Positions 1 to 8,198 of a DNA stretch of 64,000 nucleotides are shown piece after piece; position 1 is the first letter of the stretch, and the number at the start of each line of letters is the position of its first letter. The stretch is from Rhizobium sp. BT04. GTDB taxonomy: Bacteria > Pseudomonadota > Alphaproteobacteria > Rhizobiales > Rhizobiaceae. Below the pieces are notes generated by a model, which had not been told where the DNA came from, did not search any database, and was given only the letters and a program-made list of their open reading frames with translations. The DNA is taken from contig NZ_CP125652.1 of NCBI RefSeq assembly GCF_030053135.1, forward strand, positions 2,204,001 through 2,268,000, written 5' to 3'. A program made the translations under genes and the position numbers.

Positions 1-7
1 TTTGCAG

Positions 8-337
8 TCATAATGTCACCTTTTTATGCAACCAGAAATTTTCGTCTTCTTTGTCGAAGGATTCGATGAAACCTGCGCGCTCAAGTACCTTCAGAACCGC
101 GCCGCTGGCCGGCGAAGAAAGTTTGAACGTCTTTCCCTTGGCTTTTGCTTGGCGACGAGCGGATTCGATGAGCTGAATGAAACTCAGATCCGCTTCAGCA
201 CTTTCGGGAATCTCGATGATGATTACATCACGGCCGTGAAATTCATCTGTAATCTTTGAATATAATTCGGAGACGCAGCGGATACTCAGCAAATCCGATA
301 ACTTTATAGATTCGTAATATTGTTTTGGAGTATCCAA
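8..337 (-). CDS. STAS-domain protein (anti-anti-sigma-like)
   Basis: About 109 residues if translation starts at TTG 337, which has GAGGGG a few bases upstream; the reading frame is open further upstream (to 457) but that part does not look like protein. Residues 35-95 read as a STAS fold: a beta-strand (DVIIIEIP), a loop with Asp50-Leu-Ser52 at the place where anti-anti-sigma proteins carry the phosphorylatable Ser, a helix, then GKTFKLSSP and an amphipathic helix ending in AGF. STAS proteins switch partners by phosphorylation, so a signalling role is likely. It is divergent from the MCP-like gene at 677. Family assignment is fairly safe; partner and function are inferred. Confidence 0.7.
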   Translation of the reverse strand: MDTPKQYYESIKLSDLLSIRCVSELYSKITDEFHGRDVIIIEIPESAEADLSFIQLIESARRQAKAKGKTFKLSSPASGAVLKVLERAGFIESFDKEDENFWLHKKVTL

Positions 338-676
338 CGCAGCCCCCTCGGCCAGAGAAATACTTGATGCCCTTAAGAGGACTCTCACGACAGCGTTAAT
401 GCAGGGTAAACAGCGGTTGTATGAAACTACCGTATAACGAGTCCTGAGACTCCCCAATTCTCATCCGGAATAAGTTGTATTTTCCTCTCAAAATTTAGAA
501 ACAAATAAAATAAAAGCAGCAGGTTAAGCAACATTAACCAACCATACGATTCGAGCGGCGCCTCCATCCATCTTTCGTTAATCACAACGCAGACGAGTCT
601 GGCGCGTTTACCGGACGTTTCCATCCTGCCCGTAGAAATAGAGTCAGATTAGCCTGTGTTTTAAGAAAAGGTATAA
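338..676. other. Intergenic region between divergent STAS and MCP-like genes
   Basis: About 340 bases, AT-richer than the genes on either side, especially 470-545. It must hold the promoters of both divergent genes. I could not fix a convincing -35/-10 pair or operator, and reading frames here do not look like protein. Confidence 0.5.
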
Positions 677-2422
677 ATGTTGGCACACGCTCTGGTATCG
701 CCGACCGCTGCAGCCTACATATCCGGGCGGGATATCGGCCGGACCCTGGAATCCGCCCGCAGCCGGGTCGAAGAACGTTTCCTCGAAGGCGGTACCGTGC
801 TGCTCTCGGTGATGGATGTTCTCAACCGCCTGTTGAATTCTCTTGAGAGCGTCACCGCGGCGCTCGACAATGGCGAGTCGAGCGATACCGGCGCCGATCT
901 CCGTGCCACGGTGGAGAGCCTGACGGCGCTGCCGGTCACCGAAGAAAATCGTCAACAGGCACTCGTCTCGCTGGCGCAGACCGGCAGGGAGCTGCGCAAA
1001 TACGTCTCCGACATGCAGGAGACGATGCGCTATCTCAGAACCTTCGCCGTGACCGTGAAGATCACCGGCGCCGGCCTTGCCGAATTCGCCGGCTTCGCAC
1101 AGGAGATCCTGGAGCGAATCTATTCCGGCACCGATGAGGTCAACCGTTTCGCCACGCATCTCGACAGCCTCGACAAGGAGGTCAAACTCGCCGCCTCCTT
1201 TGGCGCCAGTGTCTCTAAGGGTTACGCCGATACCGTTCCGGCCGTCGCGGCAGCCCTGCGCGACGACGCCGCCAAGATCGCCCAACACCGCAAGCATCTC
1301 GGCGTCGTCGCCCGTGAGGTCGGCGCGATTGCCCGCGGCGTCCAGAGCAAGGTCGCGTCGACGCTCTCTGCCCTGCAGATCGGCGACATCACCCGTCAGC
1401 GCATCGAGCATGTGCAGGCCACCCTTTCACTGCTTGAGGAATTCTTTGCCGGCGTGGAGGGCGCAAAGCTCGACGCCGACGCGCGCAAGCGCTTGCAGAA
1501 CGTCATCCACCATTTGACCGCAGCGCAGATGAGCGACATGTGCGCCAATTTCCAGCGGGATTCGGAGAACGTCGTCACGACGATCGCCAGTTTCGACCAC
1601 GACATGCGGGAAATCCTAAAGCTGCGCGACCAGATGAGCGGTGAGAGCGGCGAGGACGGCGGCAATTTCATGCGCGCGCTGGAATCCAGTGTTTCGGCGG
1701 CCCACGAAATTGTCCGGCAGGTCGACACGGCAAGCCGGCAGGCCGACCAGGTGAGCCAGTCGACGATCGGCACAGCCGCCAAGCTGTCTGAATCGATCGC
1801 CAACATCCGCGCCGTCAAGACCGACATCCATTACATGGCTTTGAACACCAACCTGCGCTGCAGCCGCCTGGGCGAGGAAGGCAGGTCGATCAACGTCGTC
1901 ACCGCCGAGCTGCGCATCTTCGCCGGCAAGCTCGACGAATCCGCCGATGCCATCGTCACCGGCCTGCCGGCGCTCGAAGCCGCGGCTGGGCGTGTTGCCC
2001 CCGCCACCGATGTCGGGGCCGGCGGTCTGGGAGAAAGCCTGACGTCGGCAGTCGGCAACATCCGCTCCGCAGCCAATGTGATGGAAAGCGAGCTGAAGGT
2101 GCTCGCCGAGGCCGGCCGCGAGGTGGCCACCAAGATCAGCCTGCTGATCGGCAAGCTCGATTTCCAGCGGGATCTCGGCGAAGTCTTTGCCCGCTGCGCC
2201 GATCTGCTCGAAAGCGCCGCCGGCACTGAGGTCGCCGATATCTCCGATCTCGCCGAGGCGATCGCCCCGCTCGACCACAAGATCTTCAAGGCCTACACGA
2301 TGGTCCAGGAGCGCAACATCCATCGCGACATATTCCCGACCTGCGAAGACAGCGCCCCCGCTCCCGCCGAGACCCCCAAAGCCGAAACCGACGAGGATCT
2401 TTTCGCCGACGCGCTTTTTTAA
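677..2422 (+). CDS. Soluble MCP-like chemotaxis/signalling protein
   Basis: 581 residues, almost entirely helical, with no signal peptide or membrane segment. Around residues 374-420 the sequence follows the methyl-accepting chemotaxis protein hairpin tip: ALNTNLRCSRLGEEGRS then NVVTAELRIFA matches the usual ALNAAIEAARAGE.GRGF-VVA-E-R-LA pattern, but the EA.RA core is replaced by RCSRL. The protein is therefore a divergent, cytoplasmic MCP homologue. MCPs pass signals to CheA/CheW; whether this degenerate tip still does so is unknown. The C-terminus (about 555-581) is acidic and Pro/Ala rich and lacks a CheR-docking pentapeptide. ATG 677 follows AAAAGGT. The adjacent divergent STAS gene suggests a shared pathway. 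Confidence 0.72.
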   Translation: MLAHALVSPTAAAYISGRDIGRTLESARSRVEERFLEGGTVLLSVMDVLNRLLNSLESVTAALDNGESSDTGADLRATVESLTALPVTEENRQQALVSLAQTGRELRKYVSDMQETMRYLRTFAVTVKITGAGLAEFAGFAQEILERIYSGTDEVNRFATHLDSLDKEVKLAASFGASVSKGYADTVPAVAAALRDDAAKIAQHRKHLGVVAREVGAIARGVQSKVASTLSALQIGDITRQRIEHVQATLSLLEEFFAGVEGAKLDADARKRLQNVIHHLTAAQMSDMCANFQRDSENVVTTIASFDHDMREILKLRDQMSGESGEDGGNFMRALESSVSAAHEIVRQVDTASRQADQVSQSTIGTAAKLSESIANIRAVKTDIHYMALNTNLRCSRLGEEGRSINVVTAELRIFAGKLDESADAIVTGLPALEAAAGRVAPATDVGAGGLGESLTSAVGNIRSAANVMESELKVLAEAGREVATKISLLIGKLDFQRDLGEVFARCADLLESAAGTEVADISDLAEAIAPLDHKIFKAYTMVQERNIHRDIFPTCEDSAPAPAETPKAETDEDLFADALF

Positions 2423-2423
2423 A

Positions 2424-2443
2424 GCCTCTCCCGGTCGGGAGGC
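2424..2443. terminator. Hairpin between convergent genes
   Basis: A GC-rich imperfect inverted repeat (GCCTCTCCCG facing CGGGAGGC) sits just after the MCP-like stop codon and before the convergent Sel1 gene. There is no good U-tract on the plus strand; on the minus strand it is followed by TTT. It could act as a weak terminator for one or both genes. Confidence 0.35.
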
Positions 2444-2454
2444 CCGGCAGCCAA

Positions 2455-3537
2455 TTATCGCCGCCGGAACTTGTTGGCGGCCTCGATCGCCGCCTTCTGC
2501 TGATCGTCCTCGATGCCGAGATAGAAATCCTCGAGTGACGGATCGGCAAGCCCGGCCCGGCGCGACAGCACATACCATTTCGCCGCCTCGACCGGGTCGG
2601 GCGGCGTGCCGATGGCGTTGATGTAGAGATGGGCGAGCTTGTTCTGGGCCGCAACGTTGCCGCCATTGGCGGCAAGTTTCAGCCATTCGAAGCCCTTGAC
2701 GTAATCCTTCGGCCCGCCGACGCCGTTGACGAGCCAGATGCCGAGATCGAGCTGGGCCGTATCGAAGCCGGCGCGCGCAGCACGCGCCATCCACTCGCGG
2801 GCGAGCTGCTTCTTTTCCTCAGGCAAGTCCTTCAGCGTCGCGTAGATCTGCGCCACGGCATATTGCGAATCGGCAATGCCCTGCTCGGCCGATTTCTCGT
2901 AGAACGGCAGCGCCAACTTCAGTCCCTTCTCGCCGGGATTATCGGCGACGACGATCTGCGCCCAGTTGAATTCCGCCGAAGGATTGCCGGCCTCGGCCGC
3001 CTTGTGCATATAGTCGTCGGCCTTGACCTTGTCACGCGGCACGCCCTCGCCTTCCATCAGCATCAGCGCATATTTGAACATGGCCGCCGCATCGCCGCCT
3101 TCGGCCGCCTTGCCGTACCAGAAGGCCGCATTCTTGACGTCCTTCTTGACGCCGAGACCCTGCGACAGGATTTCGCCGATCAGCGTCTGCGCCGCCGCAT
3201 CACCGAGTTGGGCGCGCGGCAGCGCCTTGTCCATTGCCGTCAGGTAGTAACCGCGCTGGAAGGCGCCGTAAGCCTCGTCGACAGGTCCCTTATAATCCTT
3301 TTCCGGCGGCAGGTCCGGCAGCTTCGCACCCATGCGATCGAACACGCCGACACCATCGGAGGGCCGCACGACCGGGCCGGTGGGCCGGTCGGTGCGGAAA
3401 GTCGAAGTCGGCCCGGAGCCTGGCTGGTTTACGACACTATCCGTTGCTTGCGCCAAGGCGACATCCGGCCCGGCCGCAACGACGGCGGCCATGCTGGCAA
3501 GGATAAATTTCAACAGGCGGGCGGTCTGGATCGGCAT
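2455..3537 (-). CDS. Exported Sel1-repeat (SLR/TPR-like) protein
   Basis: 360 residues from ATG 3537. A signal peptide is visible (basic start, hydrophobic 9-22, likely cut after ALA at 27-29), followed by a Pro/Gly/Thr-rich linker to about residue 80. Residues 88-340 carry about six or seven Sel1 repeats, seen as recurring A.YWYGKAAEGGD.AAMF.YALM-like units (for example AAEGGDAAAMF, AAEAGNPSAEF, SAEQGIADSQY, AARAGFDTAQL, AANGGNVAAQN). Sel1 repeats form helical scaffolds for protein-protein contacts, often in the envelope. The gene lies 10 bases after the ThiE-like gene on the same strand, so the two are probably cotranscribed. Function beyond scaffold is not evident. Confidence 0.85.
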   Translation of the reverse strand: MPIQTARLLKFILASMAAVVAAGPDVALAQATDSVVNQPGSGPTSTFRTDRPTGPVVRPSDGVGVFDRMGAKLPDLPPEKDYKGPVDEAYGAFQRGYYLTAMDKALPRAQLGDAAAQTLIGEILSQGLGVKKDVKNAAFWYGKAAEGGDAAAMFKYALMLMEGEGVPRDKVKADDYMHKAAEAGNPSAEFNWAQIVVADNPGEKGLKLALPFYEKSAEQGIADSQYAVAQIYATLKDLPEEKKQLAREWMARAARAGFDTAQLDLGIWLVNGVGGPKDYVKGFEWLKLAANGGNVAAQNKLAHLYINAIGTPPDPVEAAKWYVLSRRAGLADPSLEDFYLGIEDDQQKAAIEAANKFRRR

Positions 3538-3547
3538 GAGCGCGATT

Positions 3548-4201
3548 TCAATCCTCAAACCGTGGCGCTTTTTCGTCAAGCAACGCGTTGACTTCGGCGA
3601 CGATGGATGGCGCCCGGGTGGGCTCGCCGAAGACTGCCAGCCGCAGGGCCACGAACTCCGCTCCGGTCTCGGCGACGGCAAGCGCCGAAGCCGGATCGGT
3701 GCCGCCCATGACGATGCAGGGGATTTCGATCATCGAGGCCCACCATTCGCCGAGCGCAAGGTTCTTCGGATGCGCCTCCGGCTTGATGTCGCCGTCGAGC
3801 TTGCCGAAGAAGATATAGTCCGGCCTGACTTCGCCGATCTCAAGCGCTTTGTGCCGGTCGGCCGCGTTACCGCCGCCGACGATCAGCTTCGGCGCATGTT
3901 TGTCGATCGCTTCCGAAAGCGCCTCCGCATTGCCGGAAAGATGCAGGCCATCGGCCTTCGCCCGGCCTGCAACACGGCTGTCGCCTGATATCAGCGCAGC
4001 CGCTCCGGCATCCTGGATCAGCGGCACCAGCTTCTCCGCATGTTTCTGGAAGGTGCCGTCGTCGAGCCCATATTGCGGCACGATCACCGAAGCGACATCG
4101 CCGCCCTTCAGCGCGTCGGCGACGATCCTCGCCTGTTCATCGGCATCGGCAATATCGGGTGCGATGAGCACCAGGCGGCAGCGGTTTTCCGGTTCGGTCA
4201 T
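3548..4201 (-). CDS. Thiamine-phosphate synthase family protein (ThiE/TenI-like)
   Basis: 217 residues, the normal size for a ThiE/TenI (beta/alpha) barrel. Diagnostic segments: LISGDSRVAGRAKADGLHLSG, corresponding to the ThiE stretch with its D-G-V/L-H-L motif, and PCIVMGGTDPASALAVAETG, matching the phosphate-binding GG(I/T) loop. ThiE joins HMP-pyrophosphate and HET-phosphate to make thiamine phosphate. The usual NDR/A-D signature is degenerate here (SGDSRVAG), so this may be a TenI-like relative rather than the main ThiE. First gene of an apparent two-gene unit with the Sel1-repeat protein. Confidence 0.75.
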   Translation of the reverse strand: MTEPENRCRLVLIAPDIADADEQARIVADALKGGDVASVIVPQYGLDDGTFQKHAEKLVPLIQDAGAAALISGDSRVAGRAKADGLHLSGNAEALSEAIDKHAPKLIVGGGNAADRHKALEIGEVRPDYIFFGKLDGDIKPEAHPKNLALGEWWASMIEIPCIVMGGTDPASALAVAETGAEFVALRLAVFGEPTRAPSIVAEVNALLDEKAPRFED

Positions 4202-4308
4202 GAGGTCTTTCCGTTTCCTGCGAATTCCCCCTCGAAATCGGGGATCCGCACTCGTTTTGTGTGAGTAGTTCCGTTAGACGAGGCTTGCAAGAGGAGGACG
4301 CCGAAAGC

Positions 4309-5073
4309 ATGCCGCAGGATTTGTCATTCTACTACGCCGCCGTGCCCGCCGTTCTGCTCGTGGGCCTCGCAAAGGGCGGCATGGGCGACGCTTTGTCGCT
4401 GATCGGCCTGCCGTTCCTCGCCCTCGTCGTCTCGCCGGTCGAGGCGGCGGCGATCCTGTTGCCGATCCTGGTCTTCATGGACATGATCTCGCTCGTCATC
4501 TGGCGCAAACACGGCGACTGGGCGACGCTGAAGATCATGCTGCCCGGCGCGGTCTTCGGCATTGCGCTCGGCTGGGCGACCTCGGCGCTCGTTCCGGGCA
4601 ATATGCTGCGCATCGTCATCGGCGCGGTGACTATCCTCTTCTGCCTGCGCTATTTCTGGAACAATTACGGCCCGGGTGCCGGCAAGATCATTCCGCCGCG
4701 CGGCCAGCGGCCGGTGGCCGCCGGCCTCTGGGGCACGTTTTCCGGTTACGGCAGCTTCGTCGCCCATGCGGGCGGCGCGCCCTTTCAGATCTATGCCCTG
4801 CCGCTGAAGCTACAGCCGCGCGAATATACCGGCACCAGTGTGCGCTTCTTTGCCATCCTCAACGCCATCAAGCTGATCCCCTATTTCGCGCTCGGCCAGC
4901 TCGACACCCAGAACCTTGCGACCTCCGCGACGCTTCTGCCCTTCGCCCCGCTCGCCACCCTTGCCGGCGCCTGGTGCGTGCGCCGCATGAAGCCGGCGAT
5001 CTTCTATCCGTTCATGTATGCGATGGCCCTGATCGCCGCCTTGCTGATCGTGCGCGAGGGCCTTGGCTGGTAA
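4309..5073 (+). CDS. TauE/SafE family sulfite/anion exporter-like permease
   Basis: 254 residues from ATG 4309, chosen because GAGGAGG lies about 11 bases upstream; the frame is open to 4261 without an equal start. Seven or eight hydrophobic segments span the protein. The N-terminal stretch LLVGLAKGGMGDALSLIGLPFLAL has the G-(hydrophobic)-G.G.G pattern of the TauE/SafE (UPF0721) family and the second half repeats the fold. Members export sulfite, sulfoacetate and related anions across the inner membrane; the substrate cannot be read from sequence. The ArsR-type gene 67 bases downstream on the same strand is a plausible local regulator. Confidence 0.85.
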   Translation: MPQDLSFYYAAVPAVLLVGLAKGGMGDALSLIGLPFLALVVSPVEAAAILLPILVFMDMISLVIWRKHGDWATLKIMLPGAVFGIALGWATSALVPGNMLRIVIGAVTILFCLRYFWNNYGPGAGKIIPPRGQRPVAAGLWGTFSGYGSFVAHAGGAPFQIYALPLKLQPREYTGTSVRFFAILNAIKLIPYFALGQLDTQNLATSATLLPFAPLATLAGAWCVRRMKPAIFYPFMYAMALIAALLIVREGLGW

Positions 5074-5140
5074 GGATTCCCCCACGCTGCATTGCACAAT
5101 TTCCTTGCTGCGGCGGCCGGTTTGACGTAGCGTTCCCGGT

Positions 5141-5401
5141 ATGTCGAACACGGACCCCTTCTCTGCGATTGCCGATCCGAACCGGCGGTTTCTGCTGGAG
5201 GAGTTGCGCCGCGCTCCGCGGACGGTCAACGAACTTGCCGAAGGCCTGCCGATCAGCCGTCCTGCTGTGTCGCAACACCTGAAGGCGCTGCTCGACAGCA
5301 ACCTCGTCTCGGTGACATCTGAAGGCACGAAACGCATCTACACGGTCAACAACCGCGGTTTCGACAAGCTCAATTTATGGCTGGATCAGTTCTGGGCTTA
5401 A
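5141..5401 (+). CDS. ArsR-family winged-helix transcriptional regulator
   Basis: 86 residues, compact. The opening FSAIADPNRRFLLEELRRAP is the typical ArsR first helix pair. A winged helix-turn-helix follows (TVNELAEGLPISRPAVSQHLKAL, residues 28-50), then the wing (LVSVTSEGTKRIYTVN). No Cys metal site (ELCVCDL type) is present, so metal sensing of the ArsR/SmtB kind is unlikely; the closest behaviour is the metal-independent, SdpR/PagR-like branch. It may regulate the upstream permease or itself. No strong ribosome binding site precedes ATG 5141. Confidence 0.85.
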   Translation: MSNTDPFSAIADPNRRFLLEELRRAPRTVNELAEGLPISRPAVSQHLKALLDSNLVSVTSEGTKRIYTVNNRGFDKLNLWLDQFWA

Positions 5402-5472
5402 GGCGTGTTCGCCAAAGCCTAGTGGGACACGATGCATATGATGCAGCGCCGCCCGACGCCTGCGACCCAAAA

Positions 5473-5509
5473 GCGCCAGCCGCGATGCTGGCAGGCATCG
5501 GGCTGGCGC
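5473..5509. repeat. Long intergenic hairpin (15-bp stem, one bulge)
   Basis: GCGCCAGCC-G-CGATGC on the left arm pairs with GCATCG-GGCTGGCGC on the right around a six-base loop, with one bulged G. No T-tract follows on either strand, so it is not a standard terminator. It lies between convergent arsR and DUF465 genes and may be an intergenic palindromic repeat of the kind scattered through rhizobial genomes. Confidence 0.55.
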
Positions 5510-5608
5510 AAATCTGGTGTGAAATCACCGGGTCTTGCTGATTCTAGGCGGAATGGATGGATTTACCTTTTCTTTCGCAAGATGATCGACCGGCGACCCT
5601 TGGGAAGA

Positions 5609-5782
5609 TCAGTGGACGGATGACTTGAGACGCTGAATCTCGTCCTTGATGCGCAACTTGCGGCGCTTGCATTCGGCAATTTCCGTATCGGAGATAGAGG
5701 GAGCTGTTCTGAGCGTATGCAACTCTTCCTCGAGAGCGACATGCTTTTTCTGGAGTGATTCAAGATGAGCTTGAACTGTCAT
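5609..5782 (-). CDS. DUF465 (YdcH/SlyX-like) small coiled-coil protein
   Basis: 57 residues. Reading from ATG 5782: a short helix (TVQAHLESLQKKHVALEEELHTL), a turn containing APSISDTEIAECKRRKLRI, then KDEIQRLKSS. This H.LE.L...H..LE.E....P..D..EI..LKK.KL.IKDEI..L pattern is the DUF465 signature. An AAGGAAGG-type ribosome binding site precedes the ATG by about five bases. Function is unknown in the family; the fold is an antiparallel helical hairpin. It is divergent from a second DUF465 gene at 6010. Confidence 0.85.
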   Translation of the reverse strand: MTVQAHLESLQKKHVALEEELHTLRTAPSISDTEIAECKRRKLRIKDEIQRLKSSVH

Positions 5783-6009
5783 TTGACCCTTCCTTCCTCT
5801 TACCCTCCCCGGCCATCATCGTCGGGGATCAAGGTGTCAACGGCCGGACTGTGACATATTTTTGAAGGCTTGTCGAAGGCCAAAAGATGAAGACTAGATG
5901 GCAATTTCATGATCAAGACTAACTAGCCGTTACCTGTATTTGGTGATAGGAGCTTGCGGAAATCATCGGCAGATCGGACAAGATCCGAAGACGATAACGG
6001 GGAATGCAT

Positions 6010-6213
6010 ATGGCCGATCAGGAACAGGCGGAAATCAGGCTCACGGTGGCGCGGCTGCGCCAGGAGCACGAGGATTTCGACGCCGCGATCAATGCCATGA
6101 TCCAGATCGGATGCGATGCTCTGCGGATCCAGCGCATGAAGAAGAAGAAGCTCGTCATCAAGGACAGGCTCTCCAAGCTGGAAGATCAGATCATCCCTGA
6201 CATCATCGCCTGA
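6010..6213 (+). CDS. DUF465 (YdcH-like) small coiled-coil protein
   Basis: 67 residues from ATG 6010; another ATG at 6004 sits only one base after GGGGA, whereas 6010 gives a normal seven-base spacing. The sequence is a helical hairpin ([18 protein letters not shown], then [26 protein letters not shown]), the DUF465 pattern with the basic KKKKL.IKDRL segment. It lies 17 bases upstream of purE in the same direction and is probably cotranscribed with purEK. A role in purine synthesis is not implied by the family. Confidence 0.85.
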   Translation: MADQEQAEIRLTVARLRQEHEDFDAAINAMIQIGCDALRIQRMKKKKLVIKDRLSKLEDQIIPDIIA

Positions 6214-6230
6214 GAGGAATAGCAGCAACG

Positions 6231-6725
6231 ATGACAGACAGACCGCTCGTCGCCATCATCATGGGCAGCCAGTCCGACTGGGAGACTATGAAGAACGCCG
6301 CCGACACGCTGGAGGCGCTGGAGATCCCTTATGATGCGCGCATCATTTCGGCGCACCGCACAGTCGACCGGCTGGTCAATTTTGCCAAGGGCGCGCGAGC
6401 AGAGGGCTTCAAGGTCATCATCGCCGGCGCCGGCGGCGCCGCCCACCTGCCGGGCATGACCGCATCGATGACGCCGCTGCCGGTTTTCGGCGTGCCGGTT
6501 CAGTCCAAAGCCCTCTCCGGCCAGGACAGCCTTCTTTCCATCGTACAGATGCCGGCCGGCATTCCTGTGGGAACGCTTGCCATCGGCAAGGCCGGCGCGG
6601 TCAACGCCGCCCTGCTCGCCGCCGCCGTCCTCGCCCTTTCCGACGAAGAAATCGCCGATCGGCTCGACGAGTGGCGCGAGCGCCAAAGTGCTGCCGTCGC
6701 CGAATACCCGATGGACGACCTATGA
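6231..6725 (+). CDS. purE: 5-(carboxyamino)imidazole ribonucleotide mutase
   Basis: 164 residues, the normal length for class I Pur[10 protein letters not shown] near residue 11 binds phosphate, SAHRT at about 42-46 carries the catalytic His, and the [12 protein letters not shown] loop follows. The enzyme converts N5-CAIR made by PurK into CAIR in de novo purine synthesis in the cytoplasm. A GAGAGGA ribosome binding site precedes the ATG. The stop codon overlaps the purK start (ATGA), indicating translational coupling. Confidence 0.97.
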   Translation: MTDRPLVAIIMGSQSDWETMKNAADTLEALEIPYDARIISAHRTVDRLVNFAKGARAEGFKVIIAGAGGAAHLPGMTASMTPLPVFGVPVQSKALSGQDSLLSIVQMPAGIPVGTLAIGKAGAVNAALLAAAVLALSDEEIADRLDEWRERQSAAVAEYPMDDL

Positions 6726-7798
6726 CGGCAACAACGATCGGCATCATCGGCGGCGGCCAACTCGGCCGCATGCTGGCCATTGCCGCCGCCAGATTGAATT
6801 TTCGCACGGTCATTCTCGAGCCGCAGACGGACTGCCCGGCCGCCCAACTCGCCAACCGGCAGATTACCGCTGCCTATGACGATCCGGCGGCACTGGCCGA
6901 ACTGGCTGATATCTGCGATCTCGTCACCTACGAATTCGAAAACGTGCCCGTCATAGCCGCCGAGACGCTCTCGGCAAGCGTGCCAGTCTATCCGCCGCCG
7001 AAGGCGCTGGAAGCAGCACAGGATCGCCTCGTCGAAAAGCGCTTTCTCAACGACTGCGGCATCTCGACCGCCCGCTTCCACACGGTCGACAGCCAGGCCG
7101 ATCTCGATACGGCACTGAAGGATTTCGGCGGCCAGGGCGTGCTGAAAACCCGCCGTCTCGGTTATGACGGCAAGGGCCAGAAGGTTTTCCGCTCGACGGC
7201 CGACAGCGCTGATGGCGCCTATGCCGCGTTGGGCAGCGTGCCGCTCATCCTCGAAAGTTTCGTCGCCTTCGAGCGCGAGGTCTCGATCATCGCCGCCCGC
7301 GCCACCGACGGTACGGTCGTCTGCTTCGATCCCGCCGAGAACGTCCATCGCAACGGCATCCTCCACACCTCGACGGTTCCCGCTACGATCTCGCCAACGA
7401 CGTCGGACGCCGCGCGCCGATCGGCCGAGAAAATTCTTGCCGCGTTGAACTATGTCGGCGTCATCGGCATCGAATTCTTCGTGCTTCCCGATGGCGGTCT
7501 GATTGCCAACGAGATGGCGCCGCGTGTCCACAACTCCGGTCACTGGACCGAGGCCGCCTGCGTCGTCAGCCAGTTCGAGCAGCACATTCGCGCCGTTGCC
7601 AATCTGCCGCTCGGCAATGCCGAGCGCCATTCCGACTGTGTCATGCAGAACCTGATCGGTGACGATATCCTTGCCGTTCCCGACTGGCTGCGGCGTCCTG
7701 ATACGCTGGTTCATCTCTACGGCAAGACCGAATGGCGCCCCGGCCGCAAGATGGGCCATATCACCACCTTGACGCGGAAATCGCCGGTTTTAACCTGA
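6722..7798 (+). CDS. purK: 5-(carboxyamino)imidazole ribonucleotide synthase
   Basis: 358 residues. ATG 6722 overlaps the purE stop by four bases (ATGA). The N-terminus [13 protein letters not shown] is the PurK nucleotide-like fold; an ATP-grasp domain follows ([17 protein letters not shown] near 139-156), then [24 protein letters not shown] with acidic Mg-ATP ligands. It carboxylates AIR with ATP and bicarbonate to N5-CAIR, the substrate for PurE. A hairpin with a T-tract lies 84 bases downstream. Confidence 0.97.
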   Translation: MTATTIGIIGGGQLGRMLAIAAARLNFRTVILEPQTDCPAAQLANRQITAAYDDPAALAELADICDLVTYEFENVPVIAAETLSASVPVYPPPKALEAAQDRLVEKRFLNDCGISTARFHTVDSQADLDTALKDFGGQGVLKTRRLGYDGKGQKVFRSTADSADGAYAALGSVPLILESFVAFEREVSIIAARATDGTVVCFDPAENVHRNGILHTSTVPATISPTTSDAARRSAEKILAALNYVGVIGIEFFVLPDGGLIANEMAPRVHNSGHWTEAACVVSQFEQHIRAVANLPLGNAERHSDCVMQNLIGDDILAVPDWLRRPDTLVHLYGKTEWRPGRKMGHITTLTRKSPVLT

Positions 7799-7838
7799 GA
7801 AAACACCGCAGCGCCTTGGGAAAAACACCTTCATGCGG

Positions 7839-7867
7839 TTGACATGGAAAAGGTGAAGAGGTATCTG
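7839..7867 (+). promoter_or_regulatory. Sigma70-type promoter candidate upstream of rpmJ
   Basis: TTGACA at 7839-7844 and TATCTG at 7862-7867 are separated by exactly 17 bases, a strong match for a housekeeping promoter. Transcription would start near 7874, just ahead of the hairpin at 7882-7905 and about 90 bases upstream of rpmJ. Confidence 0.55.
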
Positions 7868-7881
7868 CTCCCCCACCTAAG

Positions 7882-7905
7882 AGCGCGCCCGATGGCGCGC
7901 TTTTG
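7882..7905 (+). terminator. Terminator or attenuator between purK and rpmJ
   Basis: AGCGCGCC and GGCGCGCT form a perfect 8-bp stem with loop CGAT, followed by TTTT. It can terminate purEK transcripts. Because a promoter-like element lies just upstream, it would also fall within the first 35 bases of an rpmJ transcript and could attenuate it. Confidence 0.75.
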
Positions 7906-7961
7906 ATTGTTAAAGATACGGGCGAATGTGAATTCCCCCATAGAGATCGCGGATCAGAAAA

Positions 7962-8087
7962 ATGAAGATCAAGAATTCGCTCAAGTCGCTCAAGGCTCGT
8001 CACCGTGACAACCGTCTGGTTCGCCGCAAGGGCCGCATCTACATCATCAACAAGCTGAACCCGCGCTACAAGGCTCGCCAGGGCTGA
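7962..8087 (+). CDS. rpmJ: 50S ribosomal protein bL36 (zinc-free, C-minus form)
   Basis: 41 residues starting [17 protein letters not shown] and ending NPRYKARQG. Very basic, with the bL36 R.GR.Y.IN...R.KARQG tail. It has no Cys residue, so the C-C-C-H zinc ribbon of standard bL36 is absent; the 41-residue length and lack of zinc ligands match the alternative form common in alphaproteobacteria. It is a component of the large ribosomal subunit near the peptidyl-transferase centre. The gene stands alone rather than in a ribosomal operon. Confidence 0.93.
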   Translation: MKIKNSLKSLKARHRDNRLVRRKGRIYIINKLNPRYKARQG

Positions 8088-8198
8088 TTTCGCGCGTCCG
8101 GATCGCCTTGCCGCGCAGTTTGCGCCGGCAGATATATCCGGTGGGTCGCTACGGTGATCACGTCAAATTTGTTTGATCTTCGGCGTTGGCGGGCTAAT

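Noticed and set aside
644..1411. Long minus-strand frame inside the MCP-like gene
   Set aside because: Arg/Gly-rich antisense frame of a high-GC gene; the plus-strand product has clear MCP features.
5432..5623. 63-codon frame between arsR and DUF465
   Set aside because: Runs through a hairpin and into the DUF465 gene, with no ribosome binding site or protein-like pattern.
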